In this document: in pieces, positions 25,924 to 38,642 of the stretch
How positions within the stretch are numbered: position 1 is the stretch's first letter
Layout: the number at the start of each line of letters is the position of its first letter
DNA from: Kwoniella bestiolae CBS 10118
Taxonomy: Eukaryota > Basidiomycota > Tremellomycetes > Tremellales > Cryptococcaceae
Assembly (NCBI RefSeq): GCF_000512585.2
Contig: NC_089241.1
Span: forward strand, 8,202,001 to 8,266,000
Direction of reading: 5' to 3'
Length of the DNA: 64,000 bases
Notes under the pieces: generated by a model
Told to the model about the DNA's origin: nothing
Seen by the model: only the letters and a program-made list of their open reading frames with translations
Databases searched by the model: none
Position numbers and translations under genes: made by a program

Positions 25924-28900
25924 TCACTGCCCCTGCCCCTGCGCCTGCGCAACACCTCTAAAACACAACGTCTCCATCCCCGTATTCTTCCTACTACTAT
26001 TCAACAACTTCTTCAATCCTTCCAATTCCCTATTGAAATCATCATTCGTCTTCTGTCTTCGATAAGCTTGAGAGATAGTATCGTATATCTTTGATAAGGT
26101 CTCGTTGGATTGGGGGGAAACAAAGTTGTTTACTGATTGATGCAGGAATTCAATTTCCAGTGTTGCCTATTATGTTGAGCGGAGTGCATCGATCCGAGAC
26201 GATATAGCAATGAGCCGGATATTACGAGAGTGTGTGATAAAGCGTTGGTACAAGGGTAGAAGGTATGAGCGGTAGAGCGGTAAAGTGGGCGGTGAAAGAG
26301 TGGGGTAAAGTGGGGATATTAAGAGATTATCAGCATCTGTCACTGCCATCTTTGACGCTCAGTGAACAATCCACCACTTACAGTCAACATCCCCCCAGTC
26401 CCAAACTTAGGTATCCTCCCAAAACAGCCCAACGCGACCTGAGTGATTTGACTAACCAACGCCTCAATCACACGTTGAATAAGGTTCGGCGAGATATCAC
26501 CTATCCTCGAATGCGCTTCGACAAGGAGTAGAATCGCTTTGTGCATGTATGGTCGTACTTCTATTTCCCCATGAAAACGACATTATCAGAAAATGAGGAT
26601 ATAATCAGCAACCGTTTTTACCGCAGTATATCAAGTCAGAGCGCAACCCACCGGTAGGCTTATCAACATTCCCCCAATCAATACCACCGTTCAATATCCC
26701 ACCTTCAACAACCTTGATCAGCTCTTTCGAACGTCCCGAAACTAGATCCTTGAAGATCATCTCATCCATATTCTCTACCACTTCGAACAACAAGTTTTCA
26801 TCCTTCTTCATATCGACATCTAGTATCTTGGATATCTTGTTGCATAGTAGTGACAGATTGAGGCGTTTGAGCTGATCGAATTGAGCGAGGGTGATGAGGA
26901 GGCGCATTTCCTATGATGGTCGAGGAGAAACAATTAGCATGTAGTAAGTAGCAGCATGCGTGTTAGTCAAGCAATAAGGTGAAGTAGGGTTTCATGATGT
27001 TGGACGAAGGCAATCTCAAAAGTGTGAGAGAAAACCCAAACTCACGTGATCATCCCCTCTCACCACAGCCCTACTAGGTCTCCTCATCCCCATCCCAGCT
27101 TGATCTTCCATTGGCTGAGCCGTAAAATCAATCATCCCATCAAAGCAGAAACACAGCGTATCCACAAACGTATCTTTGATCTTCCTTTTGAAATTTGCTG
27201 GTATATCATTCCCATTTGTGCCAGTCCTACTAGCACTACCAGCAGAAGATGATATCTTCTTGCAGGAGTTGATCAAGCGGAGTTGGAACTCTTCGATTAC
27301 ACTTAGGTATCTTAGTGTGTTCTTACTGCTCAGAGAGTGGTTGGAGGTGGTAGAGAAGGAGGTGATATCCTCAAGATGATGGAGTATCTTCGAGTCTACC
27401 CACAATCAGGAGGATGCACCATCAGCATTTCAACGTACGGGACGGCAGCACATCGATGAAGTGGAGGTATCGTGAAGTAATAAACCACTCACCCCTAGCC
27501 CAAGTAGCTCCAACAACCTGAACAAACCTCCATCTCGCACTATCCAACAACCCCTTCAGTCCACTTCTCGCCTCGTTCCCCACATCTACATTAAGCAATT
27601 CAAGCGAACAATCGTTGATCTCCTCCAAGATCTTCTCAGCGAAATAACACGAAGTGATACTGGTCGTATGATCAGGAACGAAGCTTGGCATTGTGAAATT
27701 CTCTTCTGAGGAGGATTTCGAAGAGTCGGAGAGGGAGATGTCGGACAGGGTGAAAAACTGGGATATGGTATTGATGTATGATTTGATTATTTCCATTGCC
27801 ATTGAACGACATACGTTGGCGGGTCGTTTGGAGGGAGGTATGGAGCCGGATGAGTCTCTCTACGAATGAGCAAAGAGAGTATCAGTCAAGGACTTCAGCA
27901 AAGAGGGAACCATCTAACTCACCTTACGGTACTTCCCATCCATACATGCTTTAGCGATCTTCCAAAAGCCAGGTAAAGACCTAATGACATATTCGGAGTA
28001 CTGCTTGATAAATGCTTGGATCGTGAGCCATGCCCCGTCGACCGCTGAGGCTGGAGTCAAGGGAAGGGGTCAGCTGAAAGATCTGGGGTCGGTAGCAGGT
28101 TGGATGACTCACGGTTTAGCGTATTTAGTTGATATTCCGTTGAAGCCAGCTGACGTCTAAGAAGATCATCTTCCGAGTTGGAACTGGAAGGCTCGTTTGC
28201 GCAAGCTTGTTTTGCAGCTGGACATGAGCGGTACTATCAGCTAGACCTATTCAGAGTTATCCGTTATGTAGCTGGATTGGACTCACCTTTGATCCGTTCC
28301 TGGGATTTACTATAAACAACCTTCATATTGTTCAAAATATGTTTATGCTGGTACTCCAAATATGTCCAAGCAGGTTCGTCGCTTTGGTCCAGCTCGACCA
28401 GAATCCTATATTATGGTAGTAATTAGCCTAACTATCCTCCCTTATGTCATGTACACTATCGGTCGTTGAGATGATCTGATCGCACGATAAGGAATGCCAT
28501 AACCCACTCAATGGTCCTCTCCTGCTCCTCAACACCCTTCGTAGGATCTTTCAACCCGGCATCCAACCGTGACCTCATATCACTCATAATATCTTCAACG
28601 GATTTCCAGACCTTGTCAAATATCCTCTTTTGCTGTTCCTTCGAAGCGTTCACACCGGGTATGAGTTGTCGGGACGATTGAAGGAAGGTACCTTTTTTGT
28701 AATCTCTTAGAGCTTGATCGTATTTTCCCTTCCCGATTACCAAGGAGATCAGCCATGATACACTCTTATCGACAAGCCAGAGTGGTAATGGTGTAAGAAG
28801 CAGGAGGCAAACTCACAGCATTGATAGATTCCATCAACTGATTAGGCAGGTTGAACAGGAATTTCGATTTTTCAACTACACCCAGTGTCGAACGTAGTTT

Positions 28901-30046
28901 TGACGCTTTCACTGCGTTCTCCAATACTGGTAAGAACACTTGGTCTGCTCGATGCCCAGCGACTGTATGGTATGACAAAGACAGATCAGCATTTGTCCGT
29001 GAACACCCCCCCCCCCCCACCCAAAGTAGTTTGATGGGTCGAGAACTACCCCCAACTCACCTTTGAAGATTTCCCGCAACTCTCTCGTACCATGATCCGT
29101 ATCGTCTGCTAGAAAACCTTCCTTCATATCTCTGTAAACGACTGCGATGTACGACAGACGAATTAGCATTGCCCTTGCCTGCGATCTGAAGTATGCACAT
29201 CGTAGCAATCCATTTTGCTCGAATACATCCCGCATCGGTACGATCAGCGATCTGCGCCGTTGCAATGACTCCTTGATCCTCCATCTCCCTCTTCCTTCCT
29301 TCCGATATTGAGGTAACAAGCAAACCCACCATCACTACTAGCCTTAACGCCTACGAACCTATCAAAGTTCTCCTCCACCAATATCCTTACAGCTTCTGAT
29401 CTACTTTCAATGGCTCTTTCAAGGTTGTGTATACCCCGCTGCAAGTCCTGGAAAGATGCGTCGGGGTGATGGGCTGAGAGAAATACTTTGGGGTCAAACG
29501 ATTTAGAGGAGAGCGAGGTGGCTGTTCCTGTGAGGTTCATACGGTATTAGCAAGGCAAGCTGGATAGCTCATTGCATCTAAACGAGTACGTCAAAGATAG
29601 ATAAAACTGTATGATTCGAGGTGAAGACAGACTTACTAGTCCTCAGATCCAGGTCATTCGCACTACCCGTCAGATCCTGATCAGCTAACTCATCTCGTCG
29701 AACATCTACCCACAGAAAGAGGATGAGATGAAGACAGTGGACCACACGATACTCACCCGCTCAACTTCCCCCTCAGTCCCAGCGGATCCATCTCCTCAGC
29801 CATCTTGCCATCTTCGCCCGTCATCGTCCCCGCCAATGGTCCTTCCGTCTCATGATCTATCGATTCCCACACTTGAGGCTCGAGCGACGAGATCCCGTAT
29901 AGCTTGAGTACTGCGAGCGTGTCAGAACATGGAGAACATCGTATTGTACGTGGTCGTCCTGTGTGTTTGATCCAGAGCGAGTCCTACTCATAGACAACGG
30001 ACCAGTCGGACTCACAAGCAGCCTCATCAACATCACGTCTGTTCAT
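25924..30046 (-). CDS. SEC5: Exocyst complex subunit Sec5 (EXOC2)
   Basis: Vesicle-tethering subunit for exocytosis at the plasma membrane. Fifteen exons (minus): 30046..30016, 29910..29757, 29662..29637, 29527..29330, 29141..29061, 28962..28817, 28728..28508, 28405..28287, 28217..28113, 28050..27923, 27859..27493, 27395..27046, 26910..26652, 26560..26382, 26166..25924. They join in frame to 868 aa. The Sec5 core is unmistakable: [79 protein letters not shown], and [21 protein letters not shown] restored across an intron. Largely alpha-helical, no membrane segment. It opens [19 protein letters not shown]. The 26-nt third exon and the acceptor for the 28728 exon are less certain than the rest. 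Confidence 0.93.
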
Positions 30047-31143
30047 TCTGCCTTGTCTACCGGCCGGTTGGTCCTTTTTTTCTGCTGATTTCGTCCGATA
30101 TGTATGTGTATCTATGTCAGGATTGGTCTCGCAAATTGACTCGTCTGAAGATTGCTGTCGTATTGGAAAGTCAATATCGATATGATAGTTGCTGATAATC
30201 TATCGTGATGAACAGTCAACAGTCAACAATGAATCGCACGTCACTCTGCTGTTCGTCATGCCGTTCCAACGGAAACAAAGCCAAAGTATCATGTGGCAGA
30301 CAGCCGAGGCGAATTCAATCCTCTCAAACCTGTTAAGACCTGATACTTGTATCACTGCCATGCTTCGTCTGATCTAGCTGCAGTCCATCTCAGAGCAATG
30401 CATACTTGTACCTCTGTGAACCTCTCGATGTAAGCAGACATCGTAAACGCAAATTCGTATGATGGTCACCGCATCTTGTAGACGCATCATGGACACAACA
30501 GGTCGAACATGATATCATACATACCGCATCATGGGTCGAGTCACACTCACACTCACAGTCCAACGATCTCAACAGGGGACATTCCTAGACGAAACAAAAG
30601 AAAAAAAAGAGAAATGATTCCACAAGCGAGCGTATCTGCAAACGAGTCGAAGACAGAAGGTCAATGGCGAGCGCTCTCAGCCCACAACTCACAAAGGGCA
30701 AATAAGGGATCATCTGCTGCCTCACTCGGACCTGAACTTGGGACATGTCTTGTTTGAAGCACTCCATAGTAGAGAGAAAGGTTTACCTCCCCTGACTAGA
30801 CTGTGAAAAGTCTGATCGCACAGTTGTCACGAAAGTCAGTCTATGATTTGTCGAGATACTCAACATGAGATATAGATACATGCTACATGCACATAAACCC
30901 AACATGCCATATGTTAGTATACAGCATATCGAGTGAGTGATCAAGCTTAATACAAACAAACTCGAAATCGAATGAATGGAAGAAGTATCAATATCACGAA
31001 GAATTATATGAAGAAAATATCCTGTCCCATCCTATCCCATCCTGTCCTCCAACCAAGTCACTTCCTTAGAAAAGCATCCTATCTCCCTTGCCACCTCATG
31101 GCAACAGTGAGATGGGAAATACCGTCCACTCCACCACTTAAAC
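30047..31143. other. 1.1-kb intergenic region
   Basis: SEC5 promoter and the 3' flank of the NT-C2 gene. A short tcacac/actcac repeat lies near 30540-30560 and a polypurine run near 30590-30615. Short ORFs only; no gene supported. Confidence 0.45.
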
Positions 31144-34100
31144 TCATGATCCACCAGAGCTCGTCTTACCTCTACCCTTCATACTCTTCTCCTTCTCCTT
31201 CTGTTCCCTCTCTGCCTTCGCCCTAACCCTCATCCCCCTCCAAGGCAATTTATGTTTACTAGTCATGGTCTCATGAGAATCATGCTCATGACTCAAATCA
31301 ATGACATTCTCTGGAGTATTTCCCCCAGTCCCAAATTCATTGGTATGTCCACTCCCGGTCCTACTCCCCCTTGAACCAGAGTTGGAATTCGAATTGGTCG
31401 GAGGCGTTTGAGCCCGTTTGATAACCTTCTCCAACACCTGCTTTTCATTCTCCAGATCGTACTCGCTAATCCCCTTGGTCTGCGGGATATAAGTGAACGG
31501 CCCATGGACAGAGGCAGGATGAGGGTTGAAGATAGCTTCGATGATGACTTCGGGGGGGAGATCACTGATACCGTGTGAACCATATCCACCTCCATGACCA
31601 TGATGATGTCCCTTTCCGTTCCCATGTCCATGTCGTCGTAAATGATGAGTATGGTGTTTGTGCCCTCCATGGGCTTTCGAGATATTCATGATGACCGGTG
31701 AAGGTTCCAGCGGTTTGGCGACGTACCCAGGCGTAGGCGATGGGATGGGCGATTGTCTTCCACTTCCAGGTTGGGGGATCGAGCTCAAATGTTTCAGGTC
31801 TTTCTGAGGACTATCGGTGAGTTTGGTTGATCTGCGTGATATCGAAGGTGCAAGGTGATTCTCGTAGTATTGATAGCTGTGGTTCGTAATTGATCGCCCC
31901 AGTTCAGCTAAGGATCCATTACGGGTTTGATAATTCGATGATACGGTTGAATAGGTTGTCCGTGATCTTTGTAGCTCCAATCCCATGGAAGAGCCTGAGG
32001 AAGAATTGGAAGGCGTCTTTACGAGAGCCACTACACCCAGTAAATTCACATCAGCTACGAACAGATCATACCTCTCGACCAGACAAAGCTCGTTCACTTA
32101 CAATCACTACGCATGGCCCCTTCCGTATCAGGCATGAAATCGTGTACTCCCGACACATGATGGCCTTCCTGCATTGGTGGGCTATATCGACAGTAGCAGG
32201 TCAGCAACTCAAGCGTATTCCAACGTAAAGGCAGATAATCACTCACGCTGCCCATTTCTCTTCACCGCCTATCCACCTCATATTAACCGACAACTAGCAT
32301 CGACGTATCAGCATCAAGCCTTCGCCTGGGAACGAAGCAAGAGACTCACCTTGATCGTAGCATTCGTTCTACTCCCCTTCAACAGAAACCTTCGAGTCAT
32401 CATACCTTTTCCCGCAAACGCCGCCAAATCAATATCCACTATTCCAAAAACAGTCTTCTCCCTACTTTCCTTTCTCATCACTTCCGATACCACCTCTCTA
32501 CCAGTATGGGATATCGAAGAACTGTCGTCATTCGTCGAATGAGAAGGATGAGCTTTACTTCCAGAAGAAGAAGAGAAAGGTAACTGTTCAATGACCAATC
32601 GCAATCCCGATTCCGACAATGGACCTTCGCCCAAGACTGGCCCAGAGGATGATTTCTGTTTGTAAGGGAAAGTAGCGTTGGTCGGTGTAGTCGATGTAGG
32701 TGTCGTAGCAGACGCAGTAGAGGATTTACTAAGTGGGACTCGGAATGTATGATGCAATTCATAATCCCACTTGGCGGAATGTGATTTCAGCGGTTTGGAA
32801 GGTGTCGTACCCTTTCTCATCTCGGATAACCAATCTGATTGTGTCCCATTGTGATGTTGACCATGACTATGACTTTGACCGTGATCTTTCTTCCATCCTG
32901 GACCGGACAACGATCTGACTCTAGATGGGAAGGGTCGAGAGGGTCCATTGGCAGTGTTGGTAGATGTCGATGTCGAAGATGAAGTAGCGGTAGTAGCCAT
33001 TGATATCGTACGGTTCATTCCTCTCCTGGACGATTCGGCATGCACATCTGCCATAGGATCGATGAGAGTGGAATAAGATGGCGTGGTACCTCCTCTGACA
33101 GGTACGGGAACGGGGAATGGGACGGCCAACCTGTCGGTAGGAGTTGACATACCGGAAGAAGCGTGAGAAGGCCTTGATGAAGATGTTATGCTCGGTCGAT
33201 GTATGTTAATGAGAGGTGGTAATCCAGTTTTTCCAGATGATGAACGTGACTGTTCACTTGACTGACTCGTACTTCTAGAGCGAGACTCGTCGTCTTCCTC
33301 GAATACCTCAGGTTCATCGGTGATCTGCTGTGGTGACTCGGTGGGTATGTCACCCGACTGAAGTTCAGGAGAAGGTGTGTCGGGTGCGATGACTTGTTTG
33401 AGCGGTGTAGGTTCGGATCCCCTCTTTTCTGGTCTATCCGAACTATCTCTGGAGGGAGGCATGGACAGCGATTTGAGGGGACGAGGCGGGGCGGTCGACG
33501 TAGGTGGTGGGAGGAGTGAACGGGGTGTAGGTGGGTATGGTCCGGAAGAAGCGGTCGATGTGGTCCCGACTGATGCAGTGGAGGAGGAAGCTTGCATGTT
33601 CTGGGACTGGAGTTTGAGGTTGGGTAAAGAGGGTTTGAGGAGTGGGGCTAGAGCGAGAGTAGACGAGTCAGCGCAGCTCCATGCGCACTCGCAGATAAGG
33701 AAGTGGGGAACGAGAGGATGTCAAGTATAGCTTGCGCTGTGAGGTAATGATGGAAAGTAGGGTGGATGATGGATATAGCAAAGATGACCACGATAATGTG
33801 TAATCAACTCACGATGACCTTTCTTCGTCGACTCCAACATCTCCTTGGGCCTGGGTCTTTTCCCTCTGAACTTCCATTTCACATCGAATTCACCAGACAG
33901 CTGAGGGACATTCCCCAACTCATGAATGACAACGGTAGTTTCGAACAACGCATACTTCTGATTATCAAACATGTGTTTCAATTTTGAAGATAAGCCAGGA
34001 TGATGATGGTGCGTTGACTGTTGCTGTTGCTGTTGAGGGAGGTTTTGTGAGGAAGAAGTGAGAGAGGTAGGGAATCCTACTGGTGTAGCTGATCTAGGTG

Positions 34101-34200
34101 TTGGGTGGAAGAATGAGGATGAACGTGAGGGAGCAGTTGATGATGACGAGGGTGGATCTTGTATACCCAAGCTGGGTCGCAGTAATGATGAGGTCGCCAT
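31144..34200 (-). CDS. EEIG1/EHBP1-type NT-C2 domain protein
   Basis: Likely membrane-associated adaptor. The NT-C2 domain of this family binds lipids or proteins in endosomal and polarity pathways. Exons (minus): 34200..33813, 33647..32350, 32293..32247, 32181..32102, 32030..31144 give 899 aa. The domain begins KYALFETTVVIHELGNVPQL and GEFDVKWKFRGKRP (about 97-125). It is interrupted by a roughly 200-residue Ser/Thr/Pro insertion, then resumes with AKWDYELHHTFRVPL, SGLRLVIEQLPF, KTVFGIVDIDLAAFAGKG and RRFLLKGSRTNATIKV. After the domain come MRWIGGEEKWAA, a long Ser-rich region, a His/Gly-rich stretch (about residue 735-770) and a basic coiled tail with KAEREQKEKEKSMKGRGK. Family call is good; cellular role in this organism is inference. 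Confidence 0.85.
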
Positions 34201-35852
34201 TTTGGAATTCCCCAGAAAATCCGTCTGATCATACGACTAATAATTATTTTTCCTGTTCCACGACTAGATCCGGGTTTAATGGTTGAATGGTTCAATGGTT
34301 TGGATGTTTGGGTAAAGGTTCGTGCGTGGATGTCAGGTGTTGATCGACAATCTATCACTGTCACTGTCACGCCGGATCTGGATTAGGTTGAGTGAGCGGA
34401 TCGGACCGGATTGATTCAGATGAGCTGTTTAATATGTTTGGTGATGAGTCGGTGATGTACAACAAAGGGTAGTTGCGGTAGATCTATCTATTCTTGGTGA
34501 ACCTTGGCTTGTTCTGAGCTAATGAAAGGAGTCGAGAGTCGATGGAAGAGTGTTTCAAAAATGATATGCTCCTTGCCCTGGTTGGTATATAGCCGTATGT
34601 CGTCGTCCCAACTGTTGTAATGGCAATATGGTGAATACGAAGCGCTGATGGTGGTGACGACCGAGTGTGCTGTGCTCTTTCTCTCCCTGACTATCTAACC
34701 CAGACTGGACTCGTCACCACCTCAATGTTTGTTGATGTCACCAGTGACTAATGATATCTCTATTTCCCCAATATTATTTTTACAATCTGTTGGGGTTTGA
34801 TGGTGATGATAATAGTAAAACGTGTATCAGAGGATGTTTGGGCTGATTCGCTTGTGCGCGGAAATGCGTGGCCAAAGGACGTTCCAGTGCGATTGTGAGG
34901 TATCGGGCTATCGGTTGAAAGACGAAGAGAGGAACATTGTATGGTAAATTGCACCTCTACAGCTTTGTCGATGGTGTACACAATCGGTCCTTGGTCAGGC
35001 GGGGAAGAGTGGTTGCCCGGATAGTGTGACCGTGACAGATATCAGATGTTGTGATCCTGGTACACCAACACACCGAGATGTCCACAACCTAAAATAAACG
35101 TTGACAGTTGACACCTACACCTTCGGGCTCGGTCTATTCGTTTTGTTGTTCGGGGCCGTACCACGGTGTTTGTTATCGTCCTTTGATGATTTCGCTGTTG
35201 ACTTGTATCTTTGAGACGATCAAGGATGGATGTAGTAGCACAGAGATACAAGTACAACAAGATAATGTTCTTACAATTCTCAGTCTACGATATATGTGAA
35301 TCATCAATCACCACCTGTTAAATGGATGACAAGTAAACGAACTACAAAGTATCATGGTGACGTCTGCATTCTGACTACTACTGTACCTCGCCTCCATCTT
35401 ATTTATTCCAGGCCTCAAAGCGTGCGTACTAAACAACATGGCAGTTACACAGGTAAGGTTAAAAACCTCGAACCCGGAATTCAGGGTTCAAGAGAATCGC
35501 GGCGCGGCATACGGCGGAGATACAGTACTTGTAGTGCAATCGAGGTTGGACGCCACCCTTCTTCTCCAAGAGAAAGAGTCTATTTTGGGAAACGTAATTG
35601 CTGGGATGCAAGGATATCTCTCTGTCAGACTGAGATAAGGAATGGTGCGTTCATTCACAGCAAGGCAGAAAGATAACGATCCTTCAATCGAATCGGGTAG
35701 TGATAAAGGCAAAGGATACTTGCAAGTTGAAGAGGAAGAGCGTGGGCTGAGTACAGTTTGTTTATATACACTTTGATACGGCACAATTACGGCGATAAAG
35801 CAAAGTGGACGAAGTACCACATTGAGAAAAAGTACATAAGTCACTCAGCAAA
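34201..35852. other. 1.65-kb boundary between conserved genes and accessory island
   Basis: Contains the promoter of the NT-C2 gene (T-rich, then CACTGTCACTGTCAC near 34350-34370). A 66-codon plus-strand ORF at 35438..35638 has no recognisable domain and I do not call it. No transposon, tRNA or terminal repeat is evident at this edge. Confidence 0.4.
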
Positions 35853-36401
35853 TCACGGCGGGCACAAAGAGCTTCTCCAGCAGCTTCGGTTCTTCTCCCA
35901 TTCCCACTGTAATCTGTATCTCTCAATATTCTCATTCCACGTTCCAGCTATCTCCAACAGCGTCGGTAAGTCTTCCCACAGCATGGAATCCACAAATGCT
36001 TCTCCAGGGGTCTGAGGGTCATATCTATCCATTCCGCGCAGATCAACATAATCGCTTTGTCTTGGTGTACAGCAATCAAGATCATGCTTGATATCGTTGA
36101 TAACGCTTGCAAATTGGTTAACATGACTTCGAGGAGAGTCTGTCAGAGGATTCATGGTATCACGATACGCTTGTTCTCTTTCGTCTTTCGTCAACCATCC
36201 TGGATTTCTCGTAGGGTACCAGAGGTTTGCCAATTTCTCGGAATAATAGGTAGGGCCCCATTCTTGGTTGTACTGGGATTTATCACGAAGAATATCGACC
36301 TTAGCTAAGATATACGAGGGATCTTCTTGCGAGTTGATCTGACTTTCCAGGTGAGCGATAGTCCGCACCGAACAGTCGTGAAAGTCAATATAGGTGGACA
36401 T
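35853..36401 (-). CDS. Tandem-family member A, unknown function (intronless)
   Basis: Single-exon ORF of 182 aa from the Met at 36401. The same frame is open to 36539, but a TATA-like gatataaatg at 36539-36548 sits right at that upstream Met, so I favour 36401. Shares with copy C a colinear layout: W48 in QEWGPTYYSEKLA (C: QDWTLGSFTEKLA), TRNPGWLTKDER (C: DRNPPRITQGER), TPGEAFVDSML at 131-141 (C: TPEEAMVDYVL), and an RSCW tail. No signal peptide, no membrane segment, few hydrophobic runs; predicted soluble and helical by composition. Function unknown. First (3'-most in transcription order) of seven minus-strand copies. Confidence 0.65.
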   Translation of the reverse strand: MSTYIDFHDCSVRTIAHLESQINSQEDPSYILAKVDILRDKSQYNQEWGPTYYSEKLANLWYPTRNPGWLTKDEREQAYRDTMNPLTDSPRSHVNQFASVINDIKHDLDCCTPRQSDYVDLRGMDRYDPQTPGEAFVDSMLWEDLPTLLEIAGTWNENIERYRLQWEWEKNRSCWRSSLCPP

Positions 36402-37083
36402 ACTTCTACCATACGAGATCAATCTTATATTTCCCCCAGGGTGCGGTGTAGGGGAGGACTGATGGTGTTTCTCGAATTCGAAGTGTGTGGAAGATGAAAC
36501 GGATGGACTTTCAACGGTTCTGCACGTCGATATATACATTTATATCTTGATAGTTGTAGCCTTATCGCAGCTTATCTCTTGGACTCAAGAACCGACTTTT
36601 GAGCTGAGTCTCATTGGCATGATTCGAAGTCCGAACACAAAGTTACTGAGACTTTGAAATTGCGGTGCTGAAACGCCCACCACTCCTCTTGGTGGTTATC
36701 TCTCCCTTTCACGTTAGCTAAAGCTCTGCTATCGGGAGATCCTCGAAGATGTCATCGCGTGTTATACAGTGTGTCAACTATAACCTCAGAAGCGATTTGA
36801 TCAGTTCTCGGATACTACTTTCTCCTTGTTTCTCTGTACAGATGAACGTCGATTCAAACGAATGTGTACGGAAAGCTGACCGGCCCACTGGCGATGGGCG
36901 AATCGTCAAGTGCAAGCATTCACTTCATCACATATTTGCTGCCTGCTGAGCACTACAAATCATGTACCATTCTCTACACGATAAGCCTGATTCAAGCAAG
37001 CACCCTCACTCGCATGTGTTGACGAAGGTGACAGAACTAAACAATTGCAATAAAAGGGGCTCCTGCAAACTACAGTATCAACA
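36402..37083. other. Intergenic spacer within tandem family
   Basis: Spacer between copies A and B. TATA-like element at 36539-36548 serving copy A. No other gene seen. Confidence 0.4.
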
Positions 37084-37809
37084 TTAGATAGGCGGGCAAG
37101 CCGTTTGGATGCAATGCTTTGCGCCTTCTTCAGACTCATGTTGCGCCTTCCTCAGTGACTGGCCTACCAAATGGTATTCATCCGTCAGGGACCTGATGAT
37201 TTTTGACCTGGGGTCCTGCGAGAATAAGTAATCTTGGAAAACCTGTTTGGACGTTTCAGGTCGGTACACCTCCTCTTTGTTTCTCCTGACCTTTGGACCG
37301 TCCCGGGTTCCTTCAACAGATTGAAAGGCACTCTCTACATTACCAATCGACTTCGAGAGGCAATGAAGGGAGATATCCACTGGTCTGCCCGATTCATCCT
37401 CCCTCGTCATATAATTAGTAAATCTCTCGCTCAATTTTGATCTTGCCTCTCGGGTGACATCGTCCCCTGCTTGCGATAACCCAGGTTGAGAAAGCTTGTA
37501 CTCTCTCCAAGCGTCGGAATACCTGGCGAGATACGTTTCCTGCGTCCACGTACCCGTTCGGCGCACGATTGTTTCGAGCAGCTGGATACTCGCTATATAC
37601 TTTGGACGATTGGCTTTATTGAGGTCCAAGTCGGCACCTTTCCGCAGGTCCTGCTTAGCTCGAATAGCGTCTTCGTGCCATTTGGAGTATACATTTGCAG
37701 TGGCGACAGTGTCAATAGGAGTCGTATCGGCACGGATGGTAGGGGCTGACTTTGCAATGTGTTGAACGGTAAAGTGACAGTCGATGAAACGTTTGATAGG
37801 GAGTGGCAA
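37084..37809 (-). CDS. Tandem-family member B, unknown function (intronless)
   Basis: Single-exon ORF of 241 aa. N-terminal about 85 residues rich in charged residues, then the shared tryptophan motif TGTWTQETYLARY (W88). A Lys/Arg/Glu-rich middle leads to the C-terminal motif FQDYLFSQDP at 191-200. LFSQD is also found exactly in copy G. Ends in Ala-Cys-Pro-Pro-Ile. No signal peptide or membrane helix. The start is the first ATG of the frame; a downstream start is possible. I recognise no known domain. Confidence 0.65.
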   Translation of the reverse strand: MPLPIKRFIDCHFTVQHIAKSAPTIRADTTPIDTVATANVYSKWHEDAIRAKQDLRKGADLDLNKANRPKYIASIQLLETIVRRTGTWTQETYLARYSDAWREYKLSQPGLSQAGDDVTREARSKLSERFTNYMTREDESGRPVDISLHCLSKSIGNVESAFQSVEGTRDGPKVRRNKEEVYRPETSKQVFQDYLFSQDPRSKIIRSLTDEYHLVGQSLRKAQHESEEGAKHCIQTACPPI

Positions 37810-38046
37810 AGTGCCATGTCATGAGGATCTGCAAACTCCCTTAAGAACAGATACGAGGGTTAAACTGTGTGTCGCACTGACACTCTGTTTGCATGCGTTT
37901 GGATCCGATGATGACATAGAACCAAAAAGGAATGGGTAATCTCTATCATCATAGGTGCATCCTTTGATCTGGTCTCCACCACTCAGACAAATGCAGTGCA
38001 TCGACGTCAATGGACGAGAAAGTGGTTGCAGTACCCTTGTCCACCA

Positions 38047-38642
38047 TCAAAAAAGCCAGATACTTGCCCAACATGACCTCGGTCCCCTTCCCTCATTCTC
38101 GCCCTGATTGTTCCTCAGCTCGCTATATACCCTCTGACGCTCTCCATACCATCTCTTCGATAAATCCTCCAAGCCCCCTTGACCAAGGCTCAACACATAA
38201 TCAACCATCGCCTCTTCGGGAGTCCGAGTAGAATAATCATCCGTATCTATCAGATCTTCGTGTGTGAAATCTCTTGGCCTATATCTGGTATACGTATCTA
38301 CAAGCTCAGCTTCAAGGGTATTCAACTCCCTAAGAAATAGCGCAAGGATTGATCCTGAGAGTTGGCCATACGCGTTCGAGTGTTCGCAAGGATTTCGGCA
38401 CGTTCTCCTTGGGTGATACGAGGTGGATTTCTGTCTGGGAAACAGGTCGTCGCGAGCTTCTCAGTGAAAGAACCCAAGGTCCAATCCTGAGTATCTTCAT
38501 GAAGATGCTCGAGAACCTTTGCTTTTGAAAGTCTGTCACTGGCAATATCCGCGTCCGTCCGATTGTTCACCGAGTCTCGTAGACGTTGTATCGTCTCACG
38601 TATGATCTCTCGGAGGACCAAGGCTGATACTGAGGAGGACAT
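38047..38642 (-). pseudogene. Tandem-family member C, broken by one-base frameshift
   Basis: Two overlapping minus-strand frames together look like one family member. The first (38642 to the TGA at 38322) gives 106 aa with QDWTLGSFTEKLATTCFPDR (W54). The second continues with LNTLEAELVDTYTRY, TPEEAMVDYVLSLG and RWYGERQRVY, to 38047. Aligned to copy A the two pieces abut with no gap. The junction reads GGGAGTTGAAT, consistent with loss of one T. Explanations are a real disabling deletion (recent pseudogene) or a base-call or assembly error. An intron is unlikely because no donor or acceptor fits. If intact it would be 198 aa, in the family size range. It is the closest relative of copy A and shares YGER with copy G. 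Confidence 0.65.

Noticed and set aside
35438..35638. 66-codon plus-strand ORF left of the array
   Set aside because: No homology, no promoter or splice support, and close to chance length.
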